Shown here piece by piece: positions 43,345-53,300 of a stretch of DNA of 64,000 nucleotides. The DNA lies in assembly GCA_030528645.1 (NCBI GenBank), contig JAUMYM010000002.1:111509-175508 (forward strand). The letters run 5' to 3'. The notes under the pieces were generated by a model. It ran no database searches. It was given only the letters and a program-made list of their open reading frames with translations, and was not told the origin of the DNA. How positions within the stretch are numbered: the first letter of the stretch is position 1; every line of letters begins with the position of its first letter. Source of the stretch: Erysipelotrichaceae bacterium. Its GTDB lineage: Bacteria > Bacillota_I > Bacilli_A > Erysipelotrichales > Erysipelotrichaceae. The position numbers and the translations under genes were made by a program.

Positions 43345-44691
43345 CTAAGCCCTATTAAACTTCATTTTTACATTCTTAATACAAATTGGCACAAAGACCA
43401 TACAAATTACAGCCTCCGTAATCGGATACGCCATCCAAACCCCTGTTAAACCAAAAAAACGTGATAATAGATAAGCCAGCGGAAGCAATAAAATCACTTG
43501 TCTTAACGTTGCCATATACATACTATAAATTCCAATCCCTAACGATTGAAAAATCGTACCCATTGCAATGGATAACGCATAAAAGAAATAACACAATGAA
43601 ATAATGCGTAACGTATCACGGGTAATCACCAATAAGTCCTGTGAAGGATGAAATAAATTAATAAAGAAATCGGTATGTAACCAAAACATAAGAGCCCCTA
43701 ATAAAGTAATGGAGATCGTTGTGGTTACATATAAACGAAATGTTTTGATATAACGATGGTAATCCTTTGCACCATAACTATAGGATAGAATCGGTAAAGT
43801 TCCTTGATTAAACCCAAAACATGGCATAAACACAAACGATTGCAGTTTAAAATAAATAGATAAAGCATTTACCCCTAATTCTGAAATACTAATTAATAGT
43901 CCATTAACAATAGTAATTGCAACAGAAGATAAAGCACTAATAAAAGCTACCGGTATACCAATACTATAAATATCTTTTATACGTTTCCATTGTAGTTGAA
44001 ATCCTTTTAACTCAATATGCACATCTTTTTTAATCTTCCAAAATACAATCTGCATAAATACTACACTGGTAAATTGTGCAGTAATGGTCGCAATGGCGGC
44101 ACCCTTAATACCTAATGCAGGGATAATGCCATACCCAAAAATAAACAAGGGATCTAAAACAATATTAATCACTGCCCCTATGAGTTGTGATAACATCGGA
44201 ACAATCATATTTCCTTGTGATTGTAAAACACGTTCAAAATAGATTGCCATAAACATTCCAATACTAAACATCATAACGATGAATAAGTAATCACTTGCCA
44301 TAGTGACAATCACTGCTCTACTTGTAAATAGGGTTACAAAGTGTTTGGTTAGAAAAAAACCTGCCAATGCAATAACAATGTAATTTATCCATGTTAAAAC
44401 CAAACCGGTTGTCGCTACTTTATTCGCTTCTTCATAATTCTTAGCCCCTAAACGACGTGCAATCAAAGAACCTGATCCAACGGATGTTCCAAGTGCAATC
44501 GATATCAACAACATTTGTACCGGGAAAACAAGACCAATCGAAAATAAGGCATCCTCTGATATTTGTGAAACATAGATGGTATCTACAATGTTATACATGG
44601 CTTGAACAAACATAGAAAAAACTGCTGGTATACTCATTGAGTACAACAACTTCGGAATTGACCAGTTTGCCATTTTATCTGATTGTCTCAT
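43345..44691 (-). CDS. MATE family efflux transporter
   Basis: A 448-residue transporter with about twelve membrane segments. It begins MANWSIPKLLYSMSIPAVFSMFVQAMYNIVDTIYVSQIS, with the MATE substrate path, and includes GSGSLIARRLGAKNYEEANK and GFNQGTLPILSYSYGAKDYHR, the two conserved loops. It exports drugs or metabolites using Na+ or H+. A promoter (TTGATT-N18-TATAAT) and GGAG site precede it, divergent from yigZ. Confidence 0.93.
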   Translation of the reverse strand: MRQSDKMANWSIPKLLYSMSIPAVFSMFVQAMYNIVDTIYVSQISEDALFSIGLVFPVQMLLISIALGTSVGSGSLIARRLGAKNYEEANKVATTGLVLTWINYIVIALAGFFLTKHFVTLFTSRAVIVTMASDYLFIVMMFSIGMFMAIYFERVLQSQGNMIVPMLSQLIGAVINIVLDPLFIFGYGIIPALGIKGAAIATITAQFTSVVFMQIVFWKIKKDVHIELKGFQLQWKRIKDIYSIGIPVAFISALSSVAITIVNGLLISISELGVNALSIYFKLQSFVFMPCFGFNQGTLPILSYSYGAKDYHRYIKTFRLYVTTTISITLLGALMFWLHTDFFINLFHPSQDLLVITRDTLRIISLCYFFYALSIAMGTIFQSLGIGIYSMYMATLRQVILLLPLAYLLSRFFGLTGVWMAYPITEAVICMVFVPICIKNVKMKFNRA

Positions 44692-44711
44692 AAATTTCTC
44701 CTTAGTAGTAT

Positions 44712-44741
44712 ATTATAACTTGAATTGACATGATTAATCAA
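44712..44741 (-). promoter_or_regulatory. Promoter of the MATE gene
   Basis: On the minus strand, TTGATT (44741-44736), an 18-bp spacer and TATAAT (44717-44712), 20 bp before the ATG. Confidence 0.65.
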
Positions 44742-44768
44742 AAACTTTTCTAAAAAAACATTTCAGCG

Positions 44769-44774
44769 TATAAT
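44769..44774 (+). promoter_or_regulatory. -10 box of yigZ
   Basis: TATAAT 18 bp before the ATG at 44793, followed by an AAGGAA ribosome binding site. The -35 at 17-bp spacing is poor (TTTTCT). Confidence 0.5.
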
Positions 44775-44792
44775 AAAGCAAAGGAATTTACT

Positions 44793-45395
44793 ATGCGCTT
44801 AAAAGAAGAATATACCCATACCATTGAAATTGAAAAATCAAAATTTATAACTTATATGAATCGTTGTTTCAATGAAGAAGAAGCACGTCATTACATACAA
44901 AGTATTAAGAAATTACACCCAACAGCTACCCATCACTGTACTGCTTTCCTATGTCAAAGCCGTCAAATCATGCGTAGCAATGACGATGGAGAGCCTGCCA
45001 AAACAGCTGGAGCACCCATGTTAAATGTTCTTATCAATAGTGATATTGATGATATATGCGTGGTTGTGGTGCGCTACTTTGGAGGCATTAAACTTGGTAC
45101 AGGCGGACTGATCAAGGCATATACAAGAAGTGTAAAAGAAACCCTTGAACAAGCAAAAAAAGTAGATACTAAATCCGTTAGTTTCTACACATTAACTTTT
45201 TCTTATGATCTAATTAACATCCTAGAGTATTATTTAAAAGAGACAGCCTACATTATAGAAAAACAATATGAACAAGATGTACGTTATACCTTTTATACAC
45301 AACATCCAAGCATCCTAGAAGACATCAAAGAGTTAACCAAAGGACAATTTCTTCCTGTATTTATAAAAACAGAAGTAATTGAGGTGGAACAGTAA
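44793..45395 (+). CDS. YigZ/IMPACT family protein
   Basis: A 200-residue member of the UPF0029 (IMPACT) family. The N-terminal domain has IEIEKSKFITYMNRC, HPTATHHCTAFL, SNDDGEPAKTAGAPML and VVRYFGGIKLGTGGLIKAYTRSV, all diagnostic; the C-terminal part is the ferredoxin-like UPF0029 domain. Bacterial members are linked to ribosome or translation functions without a firm role. It is convergent with the Abi pseudogene and shares its terminator. Confidence 0.93.
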   Translation: MRLKEEYTHTIEIEKSKFITYMNRCFNEEEARHYIQSIKKLHPTATHHCTAFLCQSRQIMRSNDDGEPAKTAGAPMLNVLINSDIDDICVVVVRYFGGIKLGTGGLIKAYTRSVKETLEQAKKVDTKSVSFYTLTFSYDLINILEYYLKETAYIIEKQYEQDVRYTFYTQHPSILEDIKELTKGQFLPVFIKTEVIEVEQ

Positions 45396-45430
45396 AAAAC
45401 TTAATTCATATTAACAATGAATTAAGTTTT
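45396..45430. terminator. Bidirectional terminator between yigZ and the Abi pseudogene
   Basis: AAAACTTAATTCAT (45396-45409) pairs fully with ATGAATTAAGTTTT (45417-45430) around a 7-nt loop, with A/T runs on both strands. Confidence 0.85.
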
Positions 45431-45437
45431 TAATTCT

Positions 45438-46391
45438 TTATTTTAATTTTTGAATCTCCTTTATATTAATACCCATTATCTTTAAGATAGAATCAAATTT
45501 TACAGTTTTGAAGTCCTCTTGATATTTTTTGAAGATTTTTTCTAGTTCGGAATAAAATATCTGAAAATATTTTTTATCTAAAAGAACTTTAAGCCATATG
45601 ATTACAACAACTATTTTTTTGTTATTAATTTTATTCATTCCATAATAATCAGAAACACCAGAAAGTCCAACATGACCAAAATCTGAATTATATAATCTTT
45701 CATCGTGTGCGCATTTGTTACGTACTAAATTTATAATTTTAAGGGCTGATTTTAAACCTGAACTTTGGATTTTTAAATCACGCGATGTATGGTATTGATT
45801 TTTATATTTGTGGGAATAATATTTTGCAATAGAATTCTTATCACCATCTTTTAAAATATCATATAAATGTGAGAGATTTCCAATGGTTAAGTAATTTACC
45901 AAAACCCACAAAGGAACAGATCCATGTTCTTCAATATAATGCTTGATTGCTCCATTTTTATCAACATTATCATGTATTGTCTTCGTCAAAATGGATATTT
46001 GTTGTAATACTTTTTTTGGATTATCATTTACATAATTTTGTATTTCTAAATAAGAATTTTCTTTTTGATATGCTCTTGAAAATTCATGTGCTATAACCGT
46101 TTTAAATGAATTTTCAAATATTAAGATATATTTTAAAAATAAAATCCTTAACTATCGATCAAACAAAAAAAGTGCTTTTAACTCATTAAAATGTGTACCA
46201 TCTAAATAAACCTCTGGAACTAAAGGAGTATTATCTTTATTTTTCTTCAAAAATAAATCTTTGTAGCCGTTTATCACATTATAATAATTTTCTTGCTCTA
46301 AAAATCTTTTTGGTTTTCCATCCGTAGGAACAATAAGTCCTCTTGAACGCAAAATACTCAGTTGTTGATTAAATGTTTTATATACTTTCAT
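45438..46391 (-). pseudogene. Abi family (AbiD/AbiF-type) abortive infection gene with one in-frame stop
   Basis: One frame of 318 codons from ATG 46391 to the stop at 45438, interrupted only by TAG at 46154-46152. Around it the protein reads FLFDR-stop-LRILFLKYILIFENSFKT; Abi proteins commonly have Lys or a similar residue at this site. The rest matches the Abi_2 family: FNQQLSILRSRGLIV at the start, YNVINGYKDLFL, VPLWVLVNYLTIGNLSHLYDIL and VRNKCAHDERLYN (conserved RNxxxH HEPN-like motif). Intact members abort phage infection. A consensus promoter lies upstream. Re-initiation could still yield fragments. Confidence 0.88.
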
Positions 46392-46452
46392 GTAAACACC
46401 TTAAAAAAATGGCCAGCGCACCGTATGCTTACTGACCTAATCTTAGGCTTAA

Positions 46453-46481
46453 ATTATATATTTTTTGTGACATTTTGTCAA
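46453..46481 (-). promoter_or_regulatory. Consensus promoter of the Abi pseudogene
   Basis: On the minus strand, TTGACA (46481-46476), a 17-bp spacer and TATAAT (46458-46453): a perfect sigma-A consensus, about 62 bp before the ATG. The leader contains the palindromes CCTAA-GA-TTAGG and TGGCCA followed by a T run. Confidence 0.8.
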
Positions 46482-46503
46482 TATATGGGAACCAACTTCC
46501 TTT

Positions 46504-47484
46504 TTAATCTCCATTATAAATGGTATTCTTTACCACAACATAATCGACTGTCTTAAGATCATTTAAACGCATACCTCCAGCATAAGAGATTGCAGACTGT
46601 AAATCCTGTTGCATTTCCAATAAAGTATCTTCCAGTGGTCCTTTATAAGGTACTAACATACGCTTACCTTCGACATTTTTCTTTTCTTTCTTTTGAAACT
46701 CTGAAGCACTGCCAAAGTATTCTTTAAACTTTTGATTATGTTCATAGATTATTTCTCCCGGTGATTCTTTATGTCCGGCAAATAGCGATCCTATCATAAC
46801 CATAGTTGCACCAAAACGAATAGACTTGGCAATATCCCCATGTGTACGAATTCCGCCATCGGCAATGATTGGTTTTTTCGCAACCTTACTGCACCAATCA
46901 ATCGCTGCAAGTTGCCAACCACCTGTACCAAACCCTGTCTTAATCTTCGTAATACACACTTTCCCGGGACCAATTCCCACCTTTGTCGCATCAGCACCAG
47001 CTTCTTCTAATTCCATCACTGCTTCCGGTGTTGCCACATTTCCGGCAATCACAAAGCTTTCCGGTAATAAACGTTTAATGTGCTTAATCATATCAATCAC
47101 TTGTTCACTGTGACCATGGGCAATATCAATCGTAATATATTCAGGAACAATTTGTTCTTTACTTAACGTTTCAATAAAGCGATATTCATTTTCTTTTACA
47201 CCGACACTAATCGATGCGATTAAACCGTTGGCTTGCATCTGTTTAACAAAATCCAAACGACTTTCTTCATAAAAACGATGCATGATGTAGAAATATCCAT
47301 TACTTGCAAGATACTTCGCAACTCTTTCATCTACAATGGTTTGCATATTTGCAGGCACTACTGGCAGTTTAAATAGATGCTTACCAAGTCTTACACTTGT
47401 ATCACACTGACTACGGCTTGTAACAACACATTTACGTGGTATGAGTTGGATGTCTTCATAATCAAAAACTGTCAAATTTTCCAT
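46504..47484 (-). CDS. guaC: GMP reductase
   Basis: A 326-residue GMP reductase of the IMPDH/GMPR family. The catalytic loop is [20 protein letters not shown] with the active-site Cys; [34 protein letters not shown] and [18 protein letters not shown] are further blocks. It converts GMP to IMP. The start at 47484 is supported by GGAGGG upstream and by the promoter at 47526-47554, which overlaps the alternative ATG at 47526. A hairpin with a T run occupies the leader. Confidence 0.93.
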   Translation of the reverse strand: MENLTVFDYEDIQLIPRKCVVTSRSQCDTSVRLGKHLFKLPVVPANMQTIVDERVAKYLASNGYFYIMHRFYEESRLDFVKQMQANGLIASISVGVKENEYRFIETLSKEQIVPEYITIDIAHGHSEQVIDMIKHIKRLLPESFVIAGNVATPEAVMELEEAGADATKVGIGPGKVCITKIKTGFGTGGWQLAAIDWCSKVAKKPIIADGGIRTHGDIAKSIRFGATMVMIGSLFAGHKESPGEIIYEHNQKFKEYFGSASEFQKKEKKNVEGKRMLVPYKGPLEDTLLEMQQDLQSAISYAGGMRLNDLKTVDYVVVKNTIYNGD

Positions 47485-47512
47485 AAAAAAATTCCCTCCA
47501 TCATGGGGGAAT
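47485..47512 (-). promoter_or_regulatory. Leader hairpin enclosing the guaC ribosome binding site
   Basis: On the minus strand ATTCCC..C (47512 on) pairs with G..GGGAAT (to 47491), with one mismatch, followed by TTTTTT up to the ATG. The stem contains the GGAGGG ribosome binding site and resembles a terminator. Confidence 0.5.
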
Positions 47513-47525
47513 GTATCCTCTGCCA

Positions 47526-47554
47526 ACTATATCACTTTCCTACTTCAAAAGCAA
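47526..47554 (-). promoter_or_regulatory. Promoter of guaC
   Basis: On the minus strand, TTGCTT (47554-47549), a 17-bp spacer and TATAGT (47531-47526), giving a leader of about 35 nt. Confidence 0.65.
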
Positions 47555-47560
47555 GTAAGA

Positions 47561-48058
47561 CTAACTTTTATTCTTTTTAATCGCAATAAAATAAGAAAGT
47601 CCATTAAGAATCACAACACCGGCAATCACTTTCGCCAATGTTTTAAATCCTGTATCCGGATAAAACAACAATACTAATGCATACACTACACCGGCACAAG
47701 CTAACAGTAATTGTAACATCGCTGTCCAATGTTTTTCTTTTGTTGTTAAAATATGAAACAACCAATATCCACTTAAAGCAATCATACTACCAACTAAAAC
47801 CCAAAGCAATACAGTTAATGAAATCTTAGGAATAAATAAAATTATCATGCCGATTAAAAAAGAAAGCATAATAGAACCATAAGGAATGGGTTGTATTTTA
47901 TGTTGTACATAAAAGATGAGTGTACCAATGGTACCCAATAAATGAAGCATACCTAGATAAAACGAATATGTCACAAGGGTAGTTACCGGATTCAACCACA
48001 AAAACAAACCAAATCCAACAAAGAAACTACCAACCATTACATTTAAGAACTTTTTCAT
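47561..48058 (-). CDS. DUF308/HdeD-like membrane protein
   Basis: A 165-residue protein with six predicted membrane helices in short pairs (FVGFGLFLWLNPVTTLVTY; GMIILFIPKISLTVLLWVLVGSMIALSGYW), typical of DUF308/HdeD. Members of this family have no firm biochemical role; HdeD in E. coli is linked to acid resistance. It ends about 7 bp before the guaC promoter and is followed by no terminator that I can see. Confidence 0.8.
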   Translation of the reverse strand: MKKFLNVMVGSFFVGFGLFLWLNPVTTLVTYSFYLGMLHLLGTIGTLIFYVQHKIQPIPYGSIMLSFLIGMIILFIPKISLTVLLWVLVGSMIALSGYWLFHILTTKEKHWTAMLQLLLACAGVVYALVLLFYPDTGFKTLAKVIAGVVILNGLSYFIAIKKNKS

Positions 48059-48104
48059 ACCGTACTCCTGTTTTTTTCATTGTAGCATGAAATAGATTGA
48101 AATA

Positions 48105-48133
48105 CTATTTTCTCCATAAAAATAGTCTATAAT
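48105..48133 (+). promoter_or_regulatory. Promoter region with inverted repeat before the glycerophosphodiesterase gene
   Basis: CTATTTT (48105-48111) and AAAATAG (48119-48125) form an inverted repeat just upstream of TATAAT (48128-48133). The repeat covers the spacer/-35 area and could be a repressor site. Confidence 0.4.
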
Positions 48134-48157
48134 AAAAAGAAAAAAGGATGCCTACTT

Positions 48158-49945
48158 ATGAAATACTTCTTCCAAAAACTATGGGTCTTTACCAAATATC
48201 AACTCATTACCAAAACCATACTATTCTTGTTGATTCTTCCTATTTATACCGAAATCATCATAGCCTTGATTTCTTCAACAGGGCGAATTTATCTAACCTC
48301 TACGGACTACTTTCCTATTTTATTCAGTCCACAAGGGTTTATAGCCATTCTTATTACCCTTGTTTTCATTACGGTTTTAGTTGGTATCGACATTCATGCA
48401 TCCATTATTCTTACCGCCTTACTCAAAGAAGGAAAAAAGCACTATCGTTTAAGAAATGTAATTCTTGAAGGCATCAAATCAACCAAACGTTTATGTAACA
48501 TCACCGGATTATTCATGATGCTTTATATTGCCTTGATCTTACCTCTCATTAACATTGGCTTAACGATTTCACCGATGTTAAACTTCAGTATCCCCAACTT
48601 TATTACCTTTACGATTTACAGTGATCCTCTTCAATTTTATCTTTACCTATTTATCTTAGCTTTATTTAGTATCTTTAGTTTCTTTTTCATGTTTACACTA
48701 CACTTCATTATATTACAAAATAGTAAACCCCTTGATGCGATAAAACAATCCATACTTCTTGTAAAAAAGAATTTCTTGCGTGTCTTATGGTCAATTATAG
48801 TAAGTTTTTTAAAACTCCTAGGTATCTTCTTGATGGTTGTTTTGATGATTGTATTACCATTGATACTTTATAGTGCCTTTACAAAACAACTACATGAAAC
48901 AACGATTATCTTCGGTTTTCTACTTTTTACCCAAAGTGCCTCTTTCTTTGCCTTTTTAACTATTCCAATTACAGTAAGTGTCATTACCGATCTTTTCTAT
49001 CAATACCAACCACATCGCTTATCAAATCCTTCTATTATCAATATGCCTAAGCCTAACTTTACAAAGAAATATGATCGCCTTCTAACCGCTTTGTTAGGAT
49101 TAGCTATTCTATTTATATTAGTATTTTCAAATTTTTTACTGGCAGATTTTTTAGCTACCAACTACCAAGACATCTTTGAAAAAGAATACAATATGATGAT
49201 CATTGCCCATCGAGCCGGTGGAAATTTAGCTGCCGAAAATTCCTTGCTGGGAGTTGAAAAAGCCATTGAACAAGGAGTAAGCTATAGCGAAATTGATGTG
49301 CAACGTACAAAAGATGGATACTATATTATCAATCACGATGAAACCTTTAAACGTGTAGCAGGAAAAAAAGTAAAATCAACAAATTTAACACTGGAAGAAA
49401 TCAAAGCCCTTTCCATTAAAGACCTCTTTGATAAAACACGTAACAGTCAACCGGTTGCCACTTTAGATGAAGTATTGCAGTTGGCAAACAACCGTATTGG
49501 CTTATTCATTGAATTAAAAGGAAGTAGTGCAGACTATAAAATGGTAGATGATGTTGTTTCCAAACTAAACGAATACAATGCCATCCATAAACATGTCTTA
49601 CTTTCCTTAGACCATAAACTCATCGATTATATCGAAACCCATTATCCGGAAGTACAAAGTGGCTATATCTACTTCTTCCGTATTATTCCACTGAAACACA
49701 TTCAAGCCGATTACTACTTAATGGAAGAACAAGAAGCCAGCGAAGAGCACATTGAATACATTCATTCCTTGGGTAAAAAGGCCATTGTCTGGACAGTTAA
49801 TACCGAAGAATCCATTCATCGTTTTGTAAACTCAAGTATTGATGGTATTATTACCGATTTTGTCATGGATGTAAAAGAAGGTATTGCTTATAATAAGCAA
49901 CGTAATAAATTTCAAATTCTCATGGATGAATTATTTGGATTTTAA
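48158..49945 (+). CDS. Membrane-anchored glycerophosphodiester phosphodiesterase
   Basis: A 595-residue protein. Residues about 1-340 form a GPDPase_memb-type domain with about eight membrane helices; residues about 345-595 are a GDPD catalytic domain with IAHRAGGNLAAENSLLGVEKA (catalytic His, EN metal site), SEIDVQRTKDGYYIINHDETF (ExD and HD) and LFIELKG. It would release glycerol-3-P from glycerophosphodiesters or teichoic-acid-related lipids at the membrane. It is transcribed alone. Confidence 0.93.
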   Translation: MKYFFQKLWVFTKYQLITKTILFLLILPIYTEIIIALISSTGRIYLTSTDYFPILFSPQGFIAILITLVFITVLVGIDIHASIILTALLKEGKKHYRLRNVILEGIKSTKRLCNITGLFMMLYIALILPLINIGLTISPMLNFSIPNFITFTIYSDPLQFYLYLFILALFSIFSFFFMFTLHFIILQNSKPLDAIKQSILLVKKNFLRVLWSIIVSFLKLLGIFLMVVLMIVLPLILYSAFTKQLHETTIIFGFLLFTQSASFFAFLTIPITVSVITDLFYQYQPHRLSNPSIINMPKPNFTKKYDRLLTALLGLAILFILVFSNFLLADFLATNYQDIFEKEYNMMIIAHRAGGNLAAENSLLGVEKAIEQGVSYSEIDVQRTKDGYYIINHDETFKRVAGKKVKSTNLTLEEIKALSIKDLFDKTRNSQPVATLDEVLQLANNRIGLFIELKGSSADYKMVDDVVSKLNEYNAIHKHVLLSLDHKLIDYIETHYPEVQSGYIYFFRIIPLKHIQADYYLMEEQEASEEHIEYIHSLGKKAIVWTVNTEESIHRFVNSSIDGIITDFVMDVKEGIAYNKQRNKFQILMDELFGF

Positions 49946-50329
49946 AAGAAGACCATTTGATCTTTTTTTACTAATTTTATGCGTTTTCTAGTAAAAATAT
50001 TTTTTTAAATACAAATCCCCATTTTTTAATAAACCATTATGCCACAATACTTTTCTTGATTTCCTTTTCCATTTCAATATGATTTTTTCCTAATAAACAT
50101 ATGTTTACTAAAAAGTATAAACAGATGACTAATTTGTACATTTCTTGTCCTTTTTATCTAGTTTATAATATCCAATGTAAGCGTTTAAATGAGGGAGGGA
50201 GTAAGAAGCAATTCTTATATCATTTAGGGCTTTCTAGTAAGGATTCGTTGGCTTATAAATCTATGGATATGACTTGCAGGATTTATAAGCTCTTTGAACT
50301 CTTACCGACAAAAGACAAAAGGAGGACAC
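49946..50329. other. Regulatory gap upstream of the GH31 gene
   Basis: This 384-bp region separates the phosphodiesterase gene from the giant GH31 gene. It is very AT-rich. It contains a weak AAGA/TCTT hairpin followed by T at about 49951-49972, a TATAAT at 50164-50169, a CRE-like site at 50176-50189 and about 140 nt of leader. A short frame at 50101-50346 has no ribosome binding site and no protein-like composition and is not called. Confidence 0.6.
50176..50189 (+). promoter_or_regulatory. CRE-like site for CcpA upstream of the GH31 gene
   Basis: TGTAAGCGTTTAAA matches TGWAANCGNTNWCA at 13 of 14 positions. It lies 7 bp after TATAAT (50164-50169), over the expected start of transcription, where CcpA would repress. 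Confidence 0.6.
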
Positions 50330-53300
50330 ATGAAACATTTATTTAAATTGTTTTTGGCACTGTTGGTTTCTTTCTCAGTTCTTTCCATTCAAAATCCTAG
50401 TGTTGTATATGCAAATGAAGCAACGCTTGGTAGTGTAACGGATGTAACGGTAGAAGGAAATCTTGTAAAGATCACATATTCAAATGGACAAAAAGGTCAA
50501 ATTAAATTTTTAGAAGATGATATTTTTAGATTCACGGTTGATCCAAACGGTGATTTCTATGAATATGCAAAGCCTAGCCAAGGCTATCCGGAAGCTAAAA
50601 TTCAACAACAACCTGATAGTTCAAATGAATATACAAAACCTACTCCACAGTTAAGTAAGCAGGATGATAGATATATTCTTACAACTGGAAAGGCAATCTT
50701 AGAGATTGATAAAGCTACAAGTAAACTCACATTAAAAGATAAGAATAGTAAAGTATTATTTACTGAAGTAAGCCCTCTTTCAGTTGGTACAAAAACTTAT
50801 CAAACATTAAGTAAAGTAGAAGGTGAACACTATTTTGGTGGAGGTACACAAAATGGTCGTTACATTCATACAAATAAGAAAATTGCGATTAAAAATACAA
50901 ATAACTGGGTAGATGGTGGAGTTGCAAGTCCAAATCCGTTTTACTACACAACCAATGGTTATGGGGTATTAAGAAATACATTTAAACCTGGGGTATACGA
51001 CTTTGGTTTTAAAGATGCCAATCAGGTTGTTACAACTCATGAAGATGGTCGCTTTGATGCCTACTACTTTGTAGGAAGTACACCTAAAGCCATCTTAAAT
51101 AATTACTATAAGGTTACAGGGAAACCGGTTGTTTTCCACATTAACTCTTATTATGTAGGTCATTTAAACTGTTACAACCGTGATGAATGGGTAAATGGTA
51201 CAAGAATCCGTTTAGAAAACGGTAATACCTACAATGAAATCAACAATAAGGGATTAATTAAAAGCGGTGGAACACTTGAAACATTAAATAATCAAGATCC
51301 ATTTTCAGCAAGAGCGGTAATTGATGGCTATGTAAATAACGATATGCCATTTGGTTGGTTTTTACCAAACGATGGATATGGTTGTGGATATGGAACGCAT
51401 GGCTTTAACCAAGTAAGTAGCGATCCTACAAGCAACATCGATAAAAACGTTGCAAATCTTAAAGCATTTACCGACTATGCAAGTCAGTTTGGTATTATTA
51501 CAGGTCTTTGGACACAATCAAACTTAAGCCCTGTAAAAGGAGAAAAAGACCACTTACAACGTGACTTTGCAAAAGAAGTAAATAACGGTGGTATTAAAAT
51601 CTTAAAAACAGACGTGGCATGGGTTGGTCCTGGATATTCATTTGGTTTAAATGGAATTCATGGTGCTTATGACATCATTGGAGCAAACAACGAACGTCCT
51701 ACAATCATCACCCTTGATGGTTGGGCAGGTACACAACGTTTTGGTGGTATCTGGACCGGGGATCAAACAGGTGGTAACTGGGAATACATTCGTTTCCATA
51801 TTCCAACTTATATTGGTCAATCACTATCAGGAAATCCAAACGTAGGTTCCGATATGGATGGTATCTTTGGTGGTTCAAATGTGATTACTGCTCGTGATTA
51901 CCAATGGAAAACATTTACACCATTACTATTAAATATGGATGGTTGGGGAAGTTATCCAAAGAAACCTTATTACTTTGGTGATGACATTACATCAATCAAC
52001 CGTATGTATTTAAAACTACGTTCTGAATTATTACCATATTTCTATAACGAAGCTTATAAATCAATGGATGATTTACCAATGATGCGTGCAATGTTCTTAA
52101 ATTATCCAAATGATCCTTATGCATATAGCTTAAACTTACAATATCAATTCATGTTTGGCAATGACTTCCTAGTGGCACCAATCTATAAAAACACTGCTAT
52201 GAATTCGGCAACAGGTGATGATATTCGTAATAACATTTATTTGCCGGAACCTGGAAAAATCTGGATTGATTACTTTACAGGTCAACAATACAAAGGTGGT
52301 AGCACAATCAATAACTTTGATGCTCCAATCTGGAAACTACCATTATTTGTAAGAAATGGTGCCATTGTTCCAATGTATGAAGAAAATAACAATGCCTTTG
52401 CACCAACGACAACAAACGTAAAAGGATTAGATCGTACAAAACGTGTGATTGAATTCTGGCCGGATGGTTCTACATCTTATGAATTACTGGAAGATGATGG
52501 TGTATCTTTAAATAACACCAACAAAGAAGAACCAACTTATGGACCAAATGTAAAAACACGCTTTACCTCTGAAGTGGTTGGTGATGTTGCAACCTTAACA
52601 GCACATCCATCAACTGGTAACTACAATGGATATGATTCAAACCGTGTTACAACATTTATTGTTAACGTAAGTGAACATCCGACAAGTGTTACAGATGGTA
52701 CTACACCAATTAAAGAAGTAAACTCTCTTGAAGAATTTAAAAACGCAACAGAAACGGTGTACTTCTATAACAGCAAGTACAACTTAAATAAATATGGAAC
52801 AGGTACATTTAAAGACAAAGAAATCATTACAAACCCAAAATTAATGGTTAAATTTGCAAGAGCGGATGTAAATCAAACAGCACAAACTGTTGTTGTTAAT
52901 GGCTTTAAAAATGAAGCAGAATTTGACAAAGATGTATTAAATCCAGCTTTAACAGTACCTACAAACTTCATCGTTGATACTGATAAATTAACACCTACTT
53001 CTGTTACATTGAAATGGGATGCAGTTGATCAAGCAACAAAATATGATGTCGAAGTAGACGGTATCTTAAACCGTAATATTACAGCAACAACATTTATTCA
53101 CCTTGAACAACCATTTGACACACCACATAAATACCGTGTACGTGCTGTGAATAAAGATGGTTATTCGCAATGGTCAGACTATGTGAATGCTAGAACCTTA
53201 TTAGATCCATATCGTAATGTTCCTGAAAACATGAGTGTAATTTGGAATCATGGCGATCGATGGGGTGCAAAAGAACAAGCGATTGATAAAGATCCAAAAT

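Noticed and set aside
45438..46391. Two separate small genes instead of one Abi gene
   Set aside because: Both parts are in the same frame, the sequence between them continues the Abi fold, and only one stop codon separates them.
46392..46452. CCTAA-GA-TTAGG and TGGCCA followed by T as a terminator or riboswitch before the Abi gene
   Set aside because: The stems are too short and no larger conserved fold could be drawn by eye.
50101..50346. Possible 81-residue protein before the GH31 gene
   Set aside because: No ribosome binding site, overlaps the promoter, the CRE-like site and the GH31 start, and the translation resembles no protein.
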